From Stictocephala bisonia (lineage: Eukaryota; Arthropoda; Insecta; Hemiptera; Membracidae): a DNA stretch of 64,000 nt. A model generated the notes under the pieces. That model searched no databases. It was not told where the DNA came from and saw nothing but the letters and a program-made list of their open reading frames with translations. The translations under genes were made by a program, and so were the position numbers. This document shows, piece after piece, positions 44,641-56,332 of the stretch. Positions within the stretch are counted from its first letter, which is position 1. The number at the start of each line of letters is the position of its first letter. The stretch is taken from positions 2,827,229-2,891,228 of the forward strand of contig JAQJVL010000002.1 in assembly GCA_035578905.1 (NCBI GenBank), written 5' to 3'.

Positions 44641-45732
44641 ATTATCAGCTTAGGCAAATGAAATGGAACACTTACCTACTCAGCTGTGACGGTAATTGCT
44701 GCACTTAACCAGCTCCTCACGAACTAAGTGTGCATACATATATACGTGCAACGAGTTTCAGTAAACTGGTTGACAATGTATTATAGAAGCATTTAGTAGC
44801 ATATGAAATATCCACACAACGTTAACATAACACCAAAATAATTACACGTTAATTAAATAATAATTAATGTTCTTATTATACCTATAACAAGTTACTGAAA
44901 ATAAATATTGAGTAAGTTTTAATAATTCCTTTTTAAATGAGAGCATTAACATGTTTTGTTTTAATAGAGAATCGAAATCGACGAATTGTCATGTTCTGGT
45001 TTGTTTATAAATTGAAAACTCATGTTTTCTTCTCATTAATAAAAAAAATACATACTTTTATTTGGGCTCCTTATTATTTTTTAATCATTATATGCACATA
45101 AATAACAATTCTGACCTAAAAATTAGGCAATTTAAGCCTTCTTTGTATGGGTGGTTTTGTAACCATAGTTTGGTCAGTACAAAGTGTGACTAGAACAGCA
45201 AGGAGATGTTTGTGGAACGGGTTTTAGCTCATAATATTTGAGTTGGTGGAAAGGGCTATTAGGATCATATAGTTTTTTTAGTAGAGCGATGGACTTCACT
45301 GTCATAGAAAGACCACTTTCTACCATTCACTCTTGTAAAGAGGAATGGTTTTTAAATAACTGTCAATGGAATGCCTTCTTACTAACAAAATGTGGTTAGG
45401 CTGTCATTTTTTTAGTTTAAAATAGTGTTTGGATACAATGTTATTATTACAACGAGTAGCATAAGTACCACATTCATATACTCGCATGTTTGAAACTGAT
45501 TGTTTGAGATAATAAATATTTTGATTTGTTTTTATAATTTAATTATTTTTCATCATGTTATGCAGTTTAGATTCTTGTGATATTAAGAACTCTATCTCAT
45601 TCCAAAATTTGTATGTATCGTCATAGTTAAATCAATATGCTCAGACCAAAACGATAGGCTAAAACCTTGCTCGTAGTTAGTGTAGCTGGGAGAATTAAAT
45701 AAACTTAAGACATTAAATAATTTAAGAGACAT
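44641..45732. other. Non-coding sequence
   Basis: No gene recognised. Confidence 0.5.
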
Positions 45733-46788
45733 CCCATTGTTACTTACAAGCAGTGTTGAAGTATATTGTTATTCAAATATCCCACTGTTGCATAGAAGTA
45801 GGCTTAGAGTACTGTGTTATTCAAACATCTCAACGTTGCATTTAAGCAGGTTTGGAGTACTGTGTTATTCAAACATCTCACTGTTGCATTCAAGAAGGGT
45901 TGATGTGCATGTTATTCAAACATCTCGCTGTTGCATTCAAGCAAGGTTGGAGTACAGTGTTATACAAACATCTCGCTGTTGCATTCAAGCAGGGTTGAAG
46001 TACATGTTATTCAAAAATTCCACTGTTTCATTCAGGTAGGGTTGGAGTACAGTGTTATTCAAACATCCTAATGTTGCATTCAAGCAGGGTTGGAGTACAG
46101 TGTTATACAAACATCCCACTGTTCCATTAAAGCAGGGTTGAAGTACATGTTATTCAAAAATTCCACTGTTTCATTCAGGTAGGGTTGGAGTACAGTGTTA
46201 TTCAAACATCCCAATGTTGCATTCAAGCAGGGTTGAAGTACATGTTATTCAAACATCTCGCTGTTGCATTCAAGCAAGGTTGGAGTACAGTGTTATACAA
46301 ACATCCCACTGTTCCATTAAAGCAGGGTTGAAGTACATGTTATTCAAAAATTCCACTGTTTCATTCAGGTAGGGTTGGAGTACAGTGTTATACAAACATC
46401 TCGCTGTTGCATTCAAGCAGGGTTGAAGTACATGTTATTCAAACATCTCGCTGTTGCATTCAAGCAAGGTTGGAGTACAGTGTTATACAAACATCCCACT
46501 GTTCCATTAAAGCAGGGTTGAAGTACATGTTATTCAAACATCTCGCTGTTGCATTCAAGCAAGGTTGGAGTACAGTGTTATACAAACATCCCACTGTTCC
46601 ATTCAAGCAGGGTTGAAGTACATGTTATTCAAACATCTCGCTGTTGCATTCAAGCAAGGTTGGAGTACAGTGTTATACAAACATCCCACTGTTCCATTAA
46701 AGCAGGGTTGAAGTACATGTTATTCAAAAATTCCACTGTTTCATTCAGGTAGGGTTGGAGTACAGTGTTATTCAAACATCCCAATGTC
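45733..46788 (+). repeat. Minisatellite of 47/48-bp units, about 22 copies
   Basis: Units read roughly GTTATTCAAACATCTCGCTG-TTGCATTCAAGCAGGGTTGG-AGTACA. Three main variants recur: A (TCTCGCTGTTGCATTCAAGC), B (TCCCACTGTTCCATTAAAGC) and C (TTCCACTGTTTCATTCAGGT). Variants alternate as A-B or A-B-C, so a higher-order repeat has formed, mostly 3' of 46100. Unit length toggles between 47 and 48 by CATG versus CAGTG. Open frames of 67-100 codons here are by-products. Confidence 0.95.
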
Positions 46789-47284
46789 ATGTCCGGTACC
46801 TGCCCAGGTGTTTATGGATATACTGTATACATATCGTATAGATCTCATATGCCAGCTACCGAACTGATAAAATATTAAAAATTACTCGAATAAACAATAT
46901 CTAAATAAATTCTACAGTGCAAATTACCAAGTGTTTAAATATTGATCTCCCATCACAGAGCTAAATTCGGATTTCGTAACCATTCAACCCCTAACTCTCC
47001 AATTGAATAGAGGCCAGCTAAACACCCGTAACGGACAGTAATTAACTATGTGATCCATAATTGCGGTATGATGTTCAAGTCCGCAGCAATCCATAACCTC
47101 TACGTGTCCCCTGGATGGTGCTAAACGAGCGACGATTTTGGTAGGTGAATTTCACTTATGTGATCTCTCAGCTATGCCAGCTGCCAACCAAAAAACATCT
47201 ATGTTTATGGACGTCAAAAGCTGTCAGAACTCAGCTGGGCAAACCTTTGATTGTAATAATGTTGTTCACTCAACTCTTGTTACA
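46789..47284. other. Non-coding sequence
   Basis: Less AT-rich than average. No gene or repeat recognised. Confidence 0.45.
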
Positions 47285-47610
47285 CGTCTTACAAAGAGAA
47301 TGTAAATCCTTATATATAATACGTGAAGCCGTTTTTTGTCAACGCAACTCCTCCCTTGAGTAACTTAAACGGTTGAGGCTTTAAAAGTGTGCCTCTGTTT
47401 GTAGTTGTGCAATAAGGTCTAAATTCGTTAATATTATTACCCTGAATGGTATGAGAAGCCGTCAAAGTATGATTTTCGGCCATAAGAATAACATGTAGAC
47501 ATATCGAAACGTAACAGCTGTTCAAATTTAAATAATGATTTCAAAAATGTTTAACAGCTGTTTAAATGTAAACAATGGTATATTTAATATTAAGAAGGTT
47601 ATATATTTCA
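47285..47610 (+). repeat. CAGCTGTT-containing dispersed repeat, copy 1
   Basis: Shares CAACGCAACTCCTCCCTTGA, AACGGTTGAGG, TGTGCAATAAG, CATAAGAATAACATG and GTAACAGCTGTTCAAATTTA in order with 49240-49560, and inverted with 52665-52935. No termini or coding found. Confidence 0.8.
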
Positions 47611-47624
47611 TAGTGTTAAACCAC

Positions 47625-47965
47625 AGTAGTCTAAAATCCATTTTAGGGCCCAGTGAACCTAAAAAGTATTTTTTCGAAAAAAAATGTTGGTATTCAGTTC
47701 ACTGGAGATCAATTCGACAGATCAACTTTTATGAAATTTAGTTTTTAGGTGTATTTGGCCAATATATCCAAACCATTTTTTTACTTTTTTGAAATTTAAT
47801 TTTTTTTAATTTCTATAGGAAAAACTTTTAAAAATGGAATTTTTTCACAAACAGTTCTGACGATTTTGACTAAATTTTTAGGAAATACGTGGATTACATT
47901 TTAAAATATTTTAGTAAATACTGGATGAGTCCAACTTGACAAGTTTTGAGTTATGACAAAACAAT
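47625..47965 (+). repeat. Dispersed repeat, AGAAAGTATTGTGAT family, copy 3 (5'-truncated)
   Basis: Starts at AAATCCATTTTAGGGCCCAG and continues with CAGTTCACTGGAGATCAAT, GTGTATTTGGCCAATAT and TTTTGACTAAATTTTTAGG, collinear with 42450-42760. Confidence 0.7.
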
Positions 47966-48389
47966 ATATTTGGGAATTAAACTGGTGAGTAATAAAGTTT
48001 TAATTTTTAGTGTTTAATATGGGAGAACCTTTGTGCTAATTCTTTGGAACCATTTATTTCTTTTAATACTCTACTTTCTGTGATCCCCTTCTTTTTTTGG
48101 TTTTTCGTTATACTCGTGGGTTTGAACAAATGAACAGATTGTGTACTGTGTCAGGATTTGCTGAGTACAGTGTTGCACTAGAAAGTTATTACTGATTATT
48201 AATAACTTTAATATAAAAAATAAGGCCTCCTTAAAAAATATAATAAATAAAAAATTATAAAAAATTTATTTTTTCTAAAGGAGGATAACCTAAATAAGAT
48301 TGTATTAACGAAGCTATAAGACTGGAAACGTTTGATTGACTAATACAGTATGTAGGGTACACATATTTTATCAAGAGGAAACTTTTATA
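47966..48389. other. Non-coding AT-rich sequence
   Basis: Includes A/T-only runs at about 48205-48270, partly self-complementary. No gene. Confidence 0.5.
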
Positions 48390-48640
48390 TATTAAGTTGT
48401 AATGACGTCATCAGGATTCGTTAGGATAAAACCAATCACCTGCACAATATTGCATTGTCTGTATAACCTTTGACCTACATCCGGTTAGGATCCGTGACTG
48501 GACTTACAAGCCAATGACGTTTGCAAAACACAGTAACGACATCCGGTCAGATCCCACGACGGCTTCAATCCCCACATCCCCGGATGACGTCACCGTCAGG
48601 AACTGATGGTCGCGCACCACTGGCATTTCACATGCGTACC
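48390..48640. promoter_or_regulatory. GC-richer segment with two perfect CRE octamers
   Basis: TGACGTCA occurs at 48403-48410 and 48585-48592, the full palindromic binding site of CREB/ATF factors. Between them ACATCCGGT is repeated (about 48477 and 48540). The segment is noticeably less AT-rich than its flanks. No exon or TATA-like start is identifiable, so this is at most a candidate enhancer. Confidence 0.35.
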
Positions 48641-49011
48641 GAGGTCTTTAGAATATTGTGTGATTCAAAGTTTTGAAACCCGATGTTTGAGTATTCACTG
48701 TAATAGCTCCCTGAGTGTAAGGGCTAGGTGCAGAAAAATACAGTAGTCGAAGCCATTCGGGAGAATTTCTCCATGGATGGTGTGGAAGTACCAAGATCCA
48801 GGTGAAGTTCAAATGCGTTTAGAACTGTTTAAACACGTTTAAAATTTATTAACTTTTAAACGCTCGTCGTCTTGTGACAAAGTTATTATTTTTATATAGA
48901 GAAAATTATGTTCACATTGGTTCGGTAGAGGTCTATTAATTGATTGGTCTAAGAATTCTAGAATGTTATTTTCGCTCAATAGACCCATTATTTGCCTATG
49001 CTTGGAGTATG
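48641..49011. other. Non-coding sequence
   Basis: No gene recognised. Confidence 0.5.
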
Positions 49012-49155
49012 GGCCAGCGTGTTGGCTCAGTGGCTAAGGCTTCGGACTGTGGAAGGCAATATACAAGGTTCGAATTCCCACTGAGCCAAGGTCGGTACTT
49101 CACTCGTTGAATAAAGTTCACGCACAGGCCAGCAGGCCCATGTTAAAATAAACAA
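49012..49155 (+). mobile_element. tRNA-derived SINE, family 1, copy d (best copy)
   Basis: The A box lies in TGTTGGCTCAGTGGCTAAGG and the B box in CAAGGTTCGAATTCCCA. The body GGTACTTCACTCGTTGAATA and the tail GTTCACGCACAGGCCAGCAG then GCCCATGTTAAAAT are the most complete in the family. The head resembles a tRNA with a long variable arm. Confidence 0.9.
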
Positions 49156-49239
49156 ATAAAAGTATATGATCCACTGATAAGATCATTGCAAAATTTTTCA
49201 ATAATGATTATGGCAAGTTTATAGGGATGACGAAAGCAG

Positions 49240-49560
49240 CATAAACTATCCTTATGTATAATAGGTGAAACAGTTTTTTTTCAACGCAACTCCTCCCTTA
49301 TTTCTTAAACAATTAAAACGGTTGAGGTGTTGAAAAAATTTTCTCTGCTCGTTTGTGCAATAAGTTCTTTATTTTTCAATATGTTCACCCTGAAGGGAAT
49401 GGGGAGCGCTCAAAGTACGTTTTTCTGGTATAAGAATAACGTGGAGAGAGATCTAAATGAATCGAAAAGTAACAGCTGTTCAAATGTAAACAATGATTTA
49501 CAAAACTATTTAACAGCTTTTAGAATGTAAAAAATGGTGTTTGTAATATTTAGGTGCTTA
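49240..49560 (+). repeat. CAGCTGTT-containing dispersed repeat, copy 2
   Basis: CCTTATGTATAATAGGTGAA, TCAACGCAACTCCTCCCTTA, TATAAGAATAACGTGGAG and AGTAACAGCTGTTCAAATGT match 47285-47610 in order. The 67-codon frame across it is not conserved in the other copies. Confidence 0.8.
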
Positions 49561-52164
49561 GATCTTTCATAATGTTAAACCAGGAAAAGTTGTAAGCAAG
49601 TTTTATACACATTTGGTTTTAGGATTTGAAGGTTTCAACGGTGATCTAATGAAGTTATTTTATTAATTTGATTAATCAGCAGTTAAACAAAAACAAATGA
49701 AATGAACACGTATAAAATAGGTTAAGAAATGTCATCTGGTGTCTATACCAATAAAAAGGTAGCAACGATAGTAATGTGAATGAAATAATGTATATGAATA
49801 GTTAATCTACTATTATATTTTTTATTTTTTAAGTCACATGCCGAGACCGAAAGCCGAGGTGTAACGAGTCTAATGAGTGACAGGGTTGGTACGTGAAGCG
49901 TGCAGGGGTGTCCCCTAGTCGTTTTTTTATTGTGTAAATAAACTCACGCTCAACCACTTTAGCCAGATTTCTCAATATTTCCTTTTTGAGCCTTAGGGAT
50001 GTTTCGGACCCTTGATAGTTTAAACGAAAGATGTATTAGCCAGTGAGAGTATCTGAGGAGTGTAGTGTATCTGTAGGAGTAAGTGGGAGCCTTAAAAATA
50101 ATAATAATAATAATAATAAATAAATATTAAGAAAATCGAGTAACGAGTGTGATGTATTCACGAACACCTGTTTCGACAAAGTAATTTATCAGACTCAGTC
50201 GGGAGTCTGAAAGATTGCGGGGTTTGGTAACAAAAACGCATTGAAGCGCAGCCAATGAAACATTCAAGCTTCAGCCATCAGTCTTCCCGATGACATCCTC
50301 TTACTTCCCCGACGTCACTGACCGGGGGAGGGGGTCTGCTCACATATTGATGACATCATGAATGGCCAAAGCACTCTGCACTCAAATTTCATTTACAGAA
50401 AAGAATAAAATACGTGCTTTGTTTGAAAACCTTGAAGACAATGCTCTCGTTTAGACATTTGATTTTAATCATTTAGTTGGCACATGTTTTATATATATAA
50501 TTAGTATATATATACATACACAATCATCAGAGGCACATTCGTTATTTGAACTATCATTTGTTCTAAGCTTCCATGTATGTTTATTTAACTGAAATAGTTA
50601 TTATCTATCGGAGTTTTATACGAAAAAAAAACAATTTTAAGCTGAAAGTGGAAAATTGAATTCACGTTGTATTTAAAAAGGTTGTAGCTTGTTTGAAGAA
50701 ATTTTTGATTTTTAGTTTAAGTAAGGAAGTTATTTCATGACTATAGAATTTTCATTTTGGAAACACCTTATATTAGATAGCGAACTTGAATCGTTGAGCA
50801 AAGAACGTAATAAAAACACGTTTAGCATTGGTTAAAAAACAATAACCGCAACAATTTTACATTAATAACAGTCAGAAATATCATCGTCAAGTGATGTGCT
50901 TAACATTGAATATGAACGTAATTTAGGCAAAACTAACTAAAATAAAAGCTTACCGCAGTAATTATTAAAAAAACAGTTTAAGTTCAGACCAATTCCTTAA
51001 TTTCTGTACAGTAAATGGTAATTATAATGCCAGTGCATTAATGATTTGGAGTAAAATGTTGTTTGATAAAGTTTTATAGTTTTATTTTTTCTAATTGTAA
51101 TGCAACTTACAATTACATTATTAAACATATGTAATTGTCTAAGGTACTAATATAATTTGACTTACAATTATATATTCAGTTATTTTGAAATTAAGAAATT
51201 TAGTAACACCAGATGACGACAGGAGTTTAGTACCTGCTGAAACAGTGTGTTTACTTATTAAATATTCACATTGTATAAAACAAACATAATACATTTAATT
51301 GTCATACGTAAAAAAATTCCAATAAACGATTTTGAAACATCGTAAGTTGTGATTGTTAGTACGTAATATGGGGAGAGTCGAAATTTGAATGGTTAACTAT
51401 AAAAGATGATAAAATTATATAGTTTTTAAAACTAAAAACACTACATGTATTACAGTTGTTTTAAATATAAAAATGGCTTTAGTCAACCAAAGAGTCAAAT
51501 ATCCTTAGTTACCTACTAGGATCTAATTTATTTGATCATATCTCAATAGTTATTTTTTAATTTGTTTGTTAGTTGATAGTATATGTATAGAGATGAAGTT
51601 CGTGAATGAAGTTTGCCACTAACAAAGTTACCATAATGGATCAAGTCACTCAATAATAGTGTTATTTATCTATTTCTGGACCAAAATCATATTATGGATT
51701 TCCTTTTTTGTGTTTACTGAATATATCCAACTCTTGTCGTTGAGGGCGTTCAATTTAAAGCTCCCCAGGAATGTATTACGTACTATTTCTCCCCCGACTC
51801 CCATCGTTACATTTGCATTCTATGTGAAGTCATGTGGCAGCGATATTTGAAGTTGTAAACATAGGGGTGACTGCTTGAAACCTGGCTAACATTATTGCCA
51901 TGCTGCCTTGCAACCACTCGTTCCAATTAATACTGTTCTACCTTCAAGCAAGGATATGTATAACGTACAAGATAATTATGTTTTTTAAACCCTTTTACCA
52001 CAGACTAAATAACTCCCTCTTACATATTTCACGGAGTAATGAGAGTATTTTAAAAATCTATTAGTCATTTCTTATAAATTGTCAACTAACTATCCTCACA
52101 CCCACCCTACTTCCCACATACATCGCTAGACAAGCTCAGATGCTAGAAGTACTAGCCTCGTGCT
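49561..52164. other. Non-coding sequence
   Basis: (AAT)n at about 50097-50120. 50190-50400 is less AT-rich, with a CCAAT pentamer (CAGCCAATGA, about 50239) and TGATGACATCATGA. No domain or exon recognised, and the rest is AT-rich. Confidence 0.45.
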
Positions 52165-52622
52165 TAACGTCGGCACTAGTGGCGCAGTGCTGCAACCCAG
52201 CTACTTGGGGACAAAGTGTTTGGGAGATTGTAGGCGATAGGTTCCATGCTCGGTTCTCTTAATACCGACACGGCGTCCGCTTAGTGGTTGCCATCAACGT
52301 AGACACTACTAGAGAAGTCTGGCGTGTCCGTTTAGAATGGTAGTCAAGGTTCAGATGTTGTGTAGGGGAGAGAACTGAGTGTCAGACTTGTCAGTTAGCT
52401 GGAAATCTGACCAACACTACGTAGTTCGGATTCCACGTAAAGCTGTAGGTCCCATAGCTGCCCTGGCTACTGGGCTATTAATAAATAGTCCTTTCTGAGC
52501 TAAGTCGAACTCAGATAGTAACAATGACTACACTCGTTAATCTACACTCATCACACTCATTCACTCCTCATATTCACCCATGTCTCTACGATCGGCGTCT
52601 TAGAGATGAATAATGAACGTCG
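52165..52622 (+). repeat. 455-bp dispersed repeat, complete reference copy
   Basis: Runs from GTCGGCACTAGTGGCGCAG through CAGCTACTTGGGGACAAAGT, GTCCGCTTAGTGGTTGCCAT, TCAGTTAGCTGGAAATCTGA and TACTGGGCTATTAATAAATA to ACACTCATCACACTCATTCA and ACGATCGGCGTCTTAGAGAT. It is collinear with the minus strand of 63642-64000. Pieces recur at 18910-18990, 20384-20820 and 44440-44640. It has no coding, tRNA-like boxes or clear inverted ends. Confidence 0.82.
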
Positions 52623-52664
52623 ATTGTTAATGGGACTTAACGAAAGACTGAGTCTAAAACCGTG

Positions 52665-52935
52665 TCAATATTACAAATATCAATTTTTACATTCAAACAG
52701 CTGTTATGATTTCGCAAAATGATTTATTTTAAAACAGCTGTTACTTTTTAATTTACATATGTCCCCATATTATTATTATAGTCGGAAAACGTACTTTGAT
52801 GGCTTCTCATTACCTTCAAGGTGAACATATTGAACATTGAAGCTCTTATTTCACAATTAAAAATATGAGAACTTTTTTGACACCTCAATCTTTTAAATTG
52901 ATCAAGAAATATTGGAAGAGTTAAGTTAACAAAAA
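52665..52935 (-). repeat. CAGCTGTT-containing dispersed repeat, copy 3
   Basis: On the plus strand: ATTCAAACAGCTGTTATGAT, TAAAACAGCTGTTACTTTTT, GGAAAACGTACTTTGATGGC and CCTTCAAGGTGAACATATTG, the inverse of 49380-49540. The distal part carrying CAACGCAACTCC is missing or eroded. Confidence 0.75.
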
Positions 52936-53459
52936 TATGCTTAATGTTATTACATATAACGATGCCATTTAGAAAATTGTACACCTTACACAAAGTGAGA
53001 CCTATGATAGTGTAAAGTGCTTCTCAGTTCAATCAATCTATTATAAGTGGACGATTCTTCACCGATCGATTTCATGAAAAATTGATTCACCCTATCGTAG
53101 TGAAAGACAGAATCTCCGCTAAAAGATGCATTGGTGTTTACCTCGCTTTTGTTGCCACGTTTGAGGGAGTCCTTAAAATGTACTGTAGATATCCGAGCCT
53201 TATTGTAAGTATACCACTAGTATACAAGTTAATGGATCAATATGAACTGAATCGTAGTGTAAAAATATGTACAAAACTCAACTTTTATATGTAAAAATTA
53301 AAATAGGTCTCTGTCATGGAGATGTGTTAGAATACATAGAAGAACAAATATTGAGTAGTGGAATATTAGAGTTATACGATTCAGTCAATATTCAGTATTC
53401 AGTTTATTCGTTCAAATGTACATTTACAATGTACATTTTTACAATTATTTAAAGGAACG
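52936..53459. other. Non-coding sequence
   Basis: No recognised gene. Open frames of 61-70 codons lack domains. Confidence 0.45.
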
Positions 53460-53464
53460 TTTAC

Positions 53465-54505
53465 ATGCCACTCAAACTATTTTAATCGTAAAAAATTTTT
53501 CAATCAAATAGGTTTTTAACCTATTTTTAAAAATTGAGATCCTCCCGACATCACGGAGATCTCTGGGCAGCTTATTGTATATCGAGATGCAGAGGTGATG
53601 CGGCCCCCTCCCGAAAGCACTCGTGCTGTGACCGGCCACAGAGAGGACATTTCTGCCTCTAGTGGCATAGGTGTGGTATGAGCCGTTTGTCTCAAAAGTT
53701 GATTTTTTACAAACATGCACGCCTCATACCCCACCAGGCCCGCCAAGGTCAACACCGTACTCACGGAAGAGATGCTCACACGACTGCATCCGACTCAGAT
53801 TACCAATGGTTCTTAATGCCCATTTTTGTAATATAAAAATTCTATCAAAATTTTTTGTTTGACAAGCCCCAAAAAATGACTCCATATCTTAAAATTGATT
53901 CTACATGTCCATGATAAAAAGAAAGCAAGGCTTCAACACCACAGACCCAAGCCAGACGGCCGAGAGCAAAACACGCGTTGCGAAGTCTTTTACATACATA
54001 ATCGACATGGGAGGCCCACGACAGGTCACTGTCCACAAATAAACCAAGAAATTTAACAGTGTTTATCTGATTTAATATTTGATTGCCTATTTTTATGTTA
54101 TTATGTTGTGGGGGTTGTAGTGAATGGCGAGACATTTTAAAGTGAACACAGTGAGTTTTGTCGCTATTAAGCTTAAGCATGTTATCTGTAAACCATTTCG
54201 ATGCAGAACTCAAACATGAATTTGCTGCCCCAACTAACGACTGCTCCCCGACACGGGCAATGCGCAGGGAACAGTCGTCAGCGAACATCAAAGCATCACA
54301 TTCTGCTATGTTGATTGGAAGATCATTTATGTATAGAAGAAACAAAAGTGGACCTAGGACAGAACCCTGAGGGACCCCACACATGATATTCTGAACACCA
54401 GATTGGAAAGTGGTAGATTTTGTATTATAACTGGTTACCTGCCTCCTGTCAGACAAATAAGATTTTAACAGATTCAAGGGCAGTCCACGAACAACGTAAT
54501 ACTTT
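53465..54505 (-). pseudogene. 5'-truncated reverse transcriptase of a CR1/L2/Jockey-group non-LTR element
   Basis: On the minus strand from about 54505: LLKSYLSDRRQVTSYN, then GVPQGSVLGPLLFLLYINDL, then ALMFADDCSLRIA, the FADD catalytic box with both aspartates kept. The thumb follows (WFTDNMLKLNSDKTHCVHF, VKFLGLFVDSDLSWASHVD, ILRYGVIFWGLS). The frame stops at 53845, and the closing region continues in other frames: FETNGSYHTYATRGRNV and ISIYNKLPRDLRDV ... FKNRLKTYL, down to about 53475. Such proteins copy the element RNA into DNA at the target. The endonuclease and RT fingers are missing; an A/T-homopolymer-rich tract (54505-54530) abuts the truncation. Retained FADD and few stops suggest a fairly recent but dead copy. 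Confidence 0.9.
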
Positions 54506-54717
54506 TTTCTTCTTTTTTTCTTTTTTTTCAAGGAGTTTCCATGTGAATTGGTTGTATTTTTATAATCCCAGCACAAATACGTTATATTCGTGCCAAAAGT
54601 ATAAAACTATGTTTTAAGTTAACAAATATAGGAAGTGCAGCACCGCTCAGAAGACATTAGCTATGAAACTGTGCAGATTATAAAACGACCTGCGTGTTAT
54701 ATTTCGTGCATGAAGGG
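54506..54717. other. Homopolymer-rich truncation boundary and non-coding DNA
   Basis: TTTTTTCTTCTTTTTTTCTT lies at the 5' boundary of the truncated element. It could be an older poly(A) tail in inverse orientation or filler from truncated integration. Confidence 0.4.
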
Positions 54718-54792
54718 GTCCAGTGGCAGAGGGGAATTTTTCCACCGCTGAGCTGCCTAACTTCCACCTCAAGTGTTCAAATTCCACTGTGT
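54718..54792 (+). mobile_element. Possible eroded tRNA-like SINE head
   Basis: GTCCAGTGGCAGAGGGGAAT followed 50 bases later by GTGTTCAAATTCCAC resembles A and B boxes. No body matches SINE families 1 or 2, so this is weak. Confidence 0.3.
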
Positions 54793-56332
54793 TAAGTTGA
54801 ACAATATAATAATATGAACTGATAAGTTTTTTAATAGCTTTTTGCTTACATTATTGCGCATTTCGTGTTATTATTATTAGTAACTGTTATTTGATTACTA
54901 AATAATGATTGAATTTAACCGATCTAAGTTTGATTCGTTTATGTTAATCAAACCAACCAATAAACACTGCTAGTAAAGACGTGAATTAGCTGGGCTTGCT
55001 ATTGCGATGTCAGCACGTGGTGGACTACCGCTCTGGTTGCTATGACACATTTTCAAATGGAGTTATTTGGTGGGGGAAGAGTAGTTCTCTCTCTCACTCG
55101 AACCTCTCTTTGCATCTTATTCGCACGAATGCATTGAATTGTTTTCTAAATGGCCTATGTATACAATGAAGTTCGTACAAAATCTCAACTGCGAATAAAT
55201 TACATAATAAATGGAATACTTGTTTTTTATTCCCACATGTGCACAGAATTGCTTATTTAGCTTCGTTGTAAAAACTATTAATTTGTATTTATTGTGTTTT
55301 AGTACTTTGGTGCTTTTTGATGCCACTAAGCGTAAGTGATGTGTTTTGGCCTTCTGACATTCGAACAAATAATACATTTAAAAATTTGCTTCAGAGACCT
55401 CAGATTGTTTCAAAAATAAAAAAATCGTTACTCACATTCTAGTTTATCTAAAGTTATCGATGTTATCTATATGGGACATGTGTAATAGTATTGAATATAT
55501 AACATTAGAGTTTGAAGCTGGCAGAAAAGGATCGTATGAAAAAAGTCTCTCAGCATTTTCACAACTCAAATGAAGATTTATTAATGGTTAACATTCTGAG
55601 TACTTTATTAGTTAAAGAAAACAACTAAATTATTTACAGAAGCAGGGTGTGTCCAAACAATAAGCTATGTATACTTAATGTACTGGTTACTGTTTTGGAC
55701 TTATTAAAAACATCGAGATAGAAGCATAACACAACACGGAAGTTATAAGATAGAACTTTACACAACCCACTGATCCATTCAAATCCAAAAGCTTACGAAA
55801 TTGTATATAATTTTTTAAAAAAATCGAGAAATCCTTAAGGAAAGTTATATATTGCATCAATTCTGGCTCCAAATGTTTATGTTTTCCAATATTCTGATGA
55901 TGATAATAAAAAGGAACAAAATATGTATAAAAAGCGATAACTACTACTAATTACTAATACTAATTCTTAAATATTTGTGAAGAATCTTTTCAATATCAGC
56001 CTTTTGAGTAACATTAAAATTACCTTAAATATTCTGTGTATATCACAAAATATAGCTAATTTTGTTACATTAAATAATATGTAAATTTTTGGGCAACGTC
56101 AATAAAAAATTCCATCGACTTTAACAAAACAGGGAACATTTTCAGCCCCCCTCCAACTTATTATTTTCTTGTATGCAAATTATGTTTGGCTTTTCGTTAG
56201 CATTATAATAGGAACCTTACATATTACTATACAAACATTGACAATCTTCTTTTCTTCAATAATCACTTGGAAAGAAAATAATTTTTAGACGTTCCGAATC
56301 GGCTGACATGCATATTACACTGAATGCACAAC
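54793..56332. other. Non-coding sequence
   Basis: AT-rich with no recognised gene or repeat. Confidence 0.5.

Noticed and set aside
45737..46752. Overlapping open frames of 67-100 codons as genes
   Set aside because: They lie entirely in the 47/48-bp minisatellite and read through its units in shifting frames.
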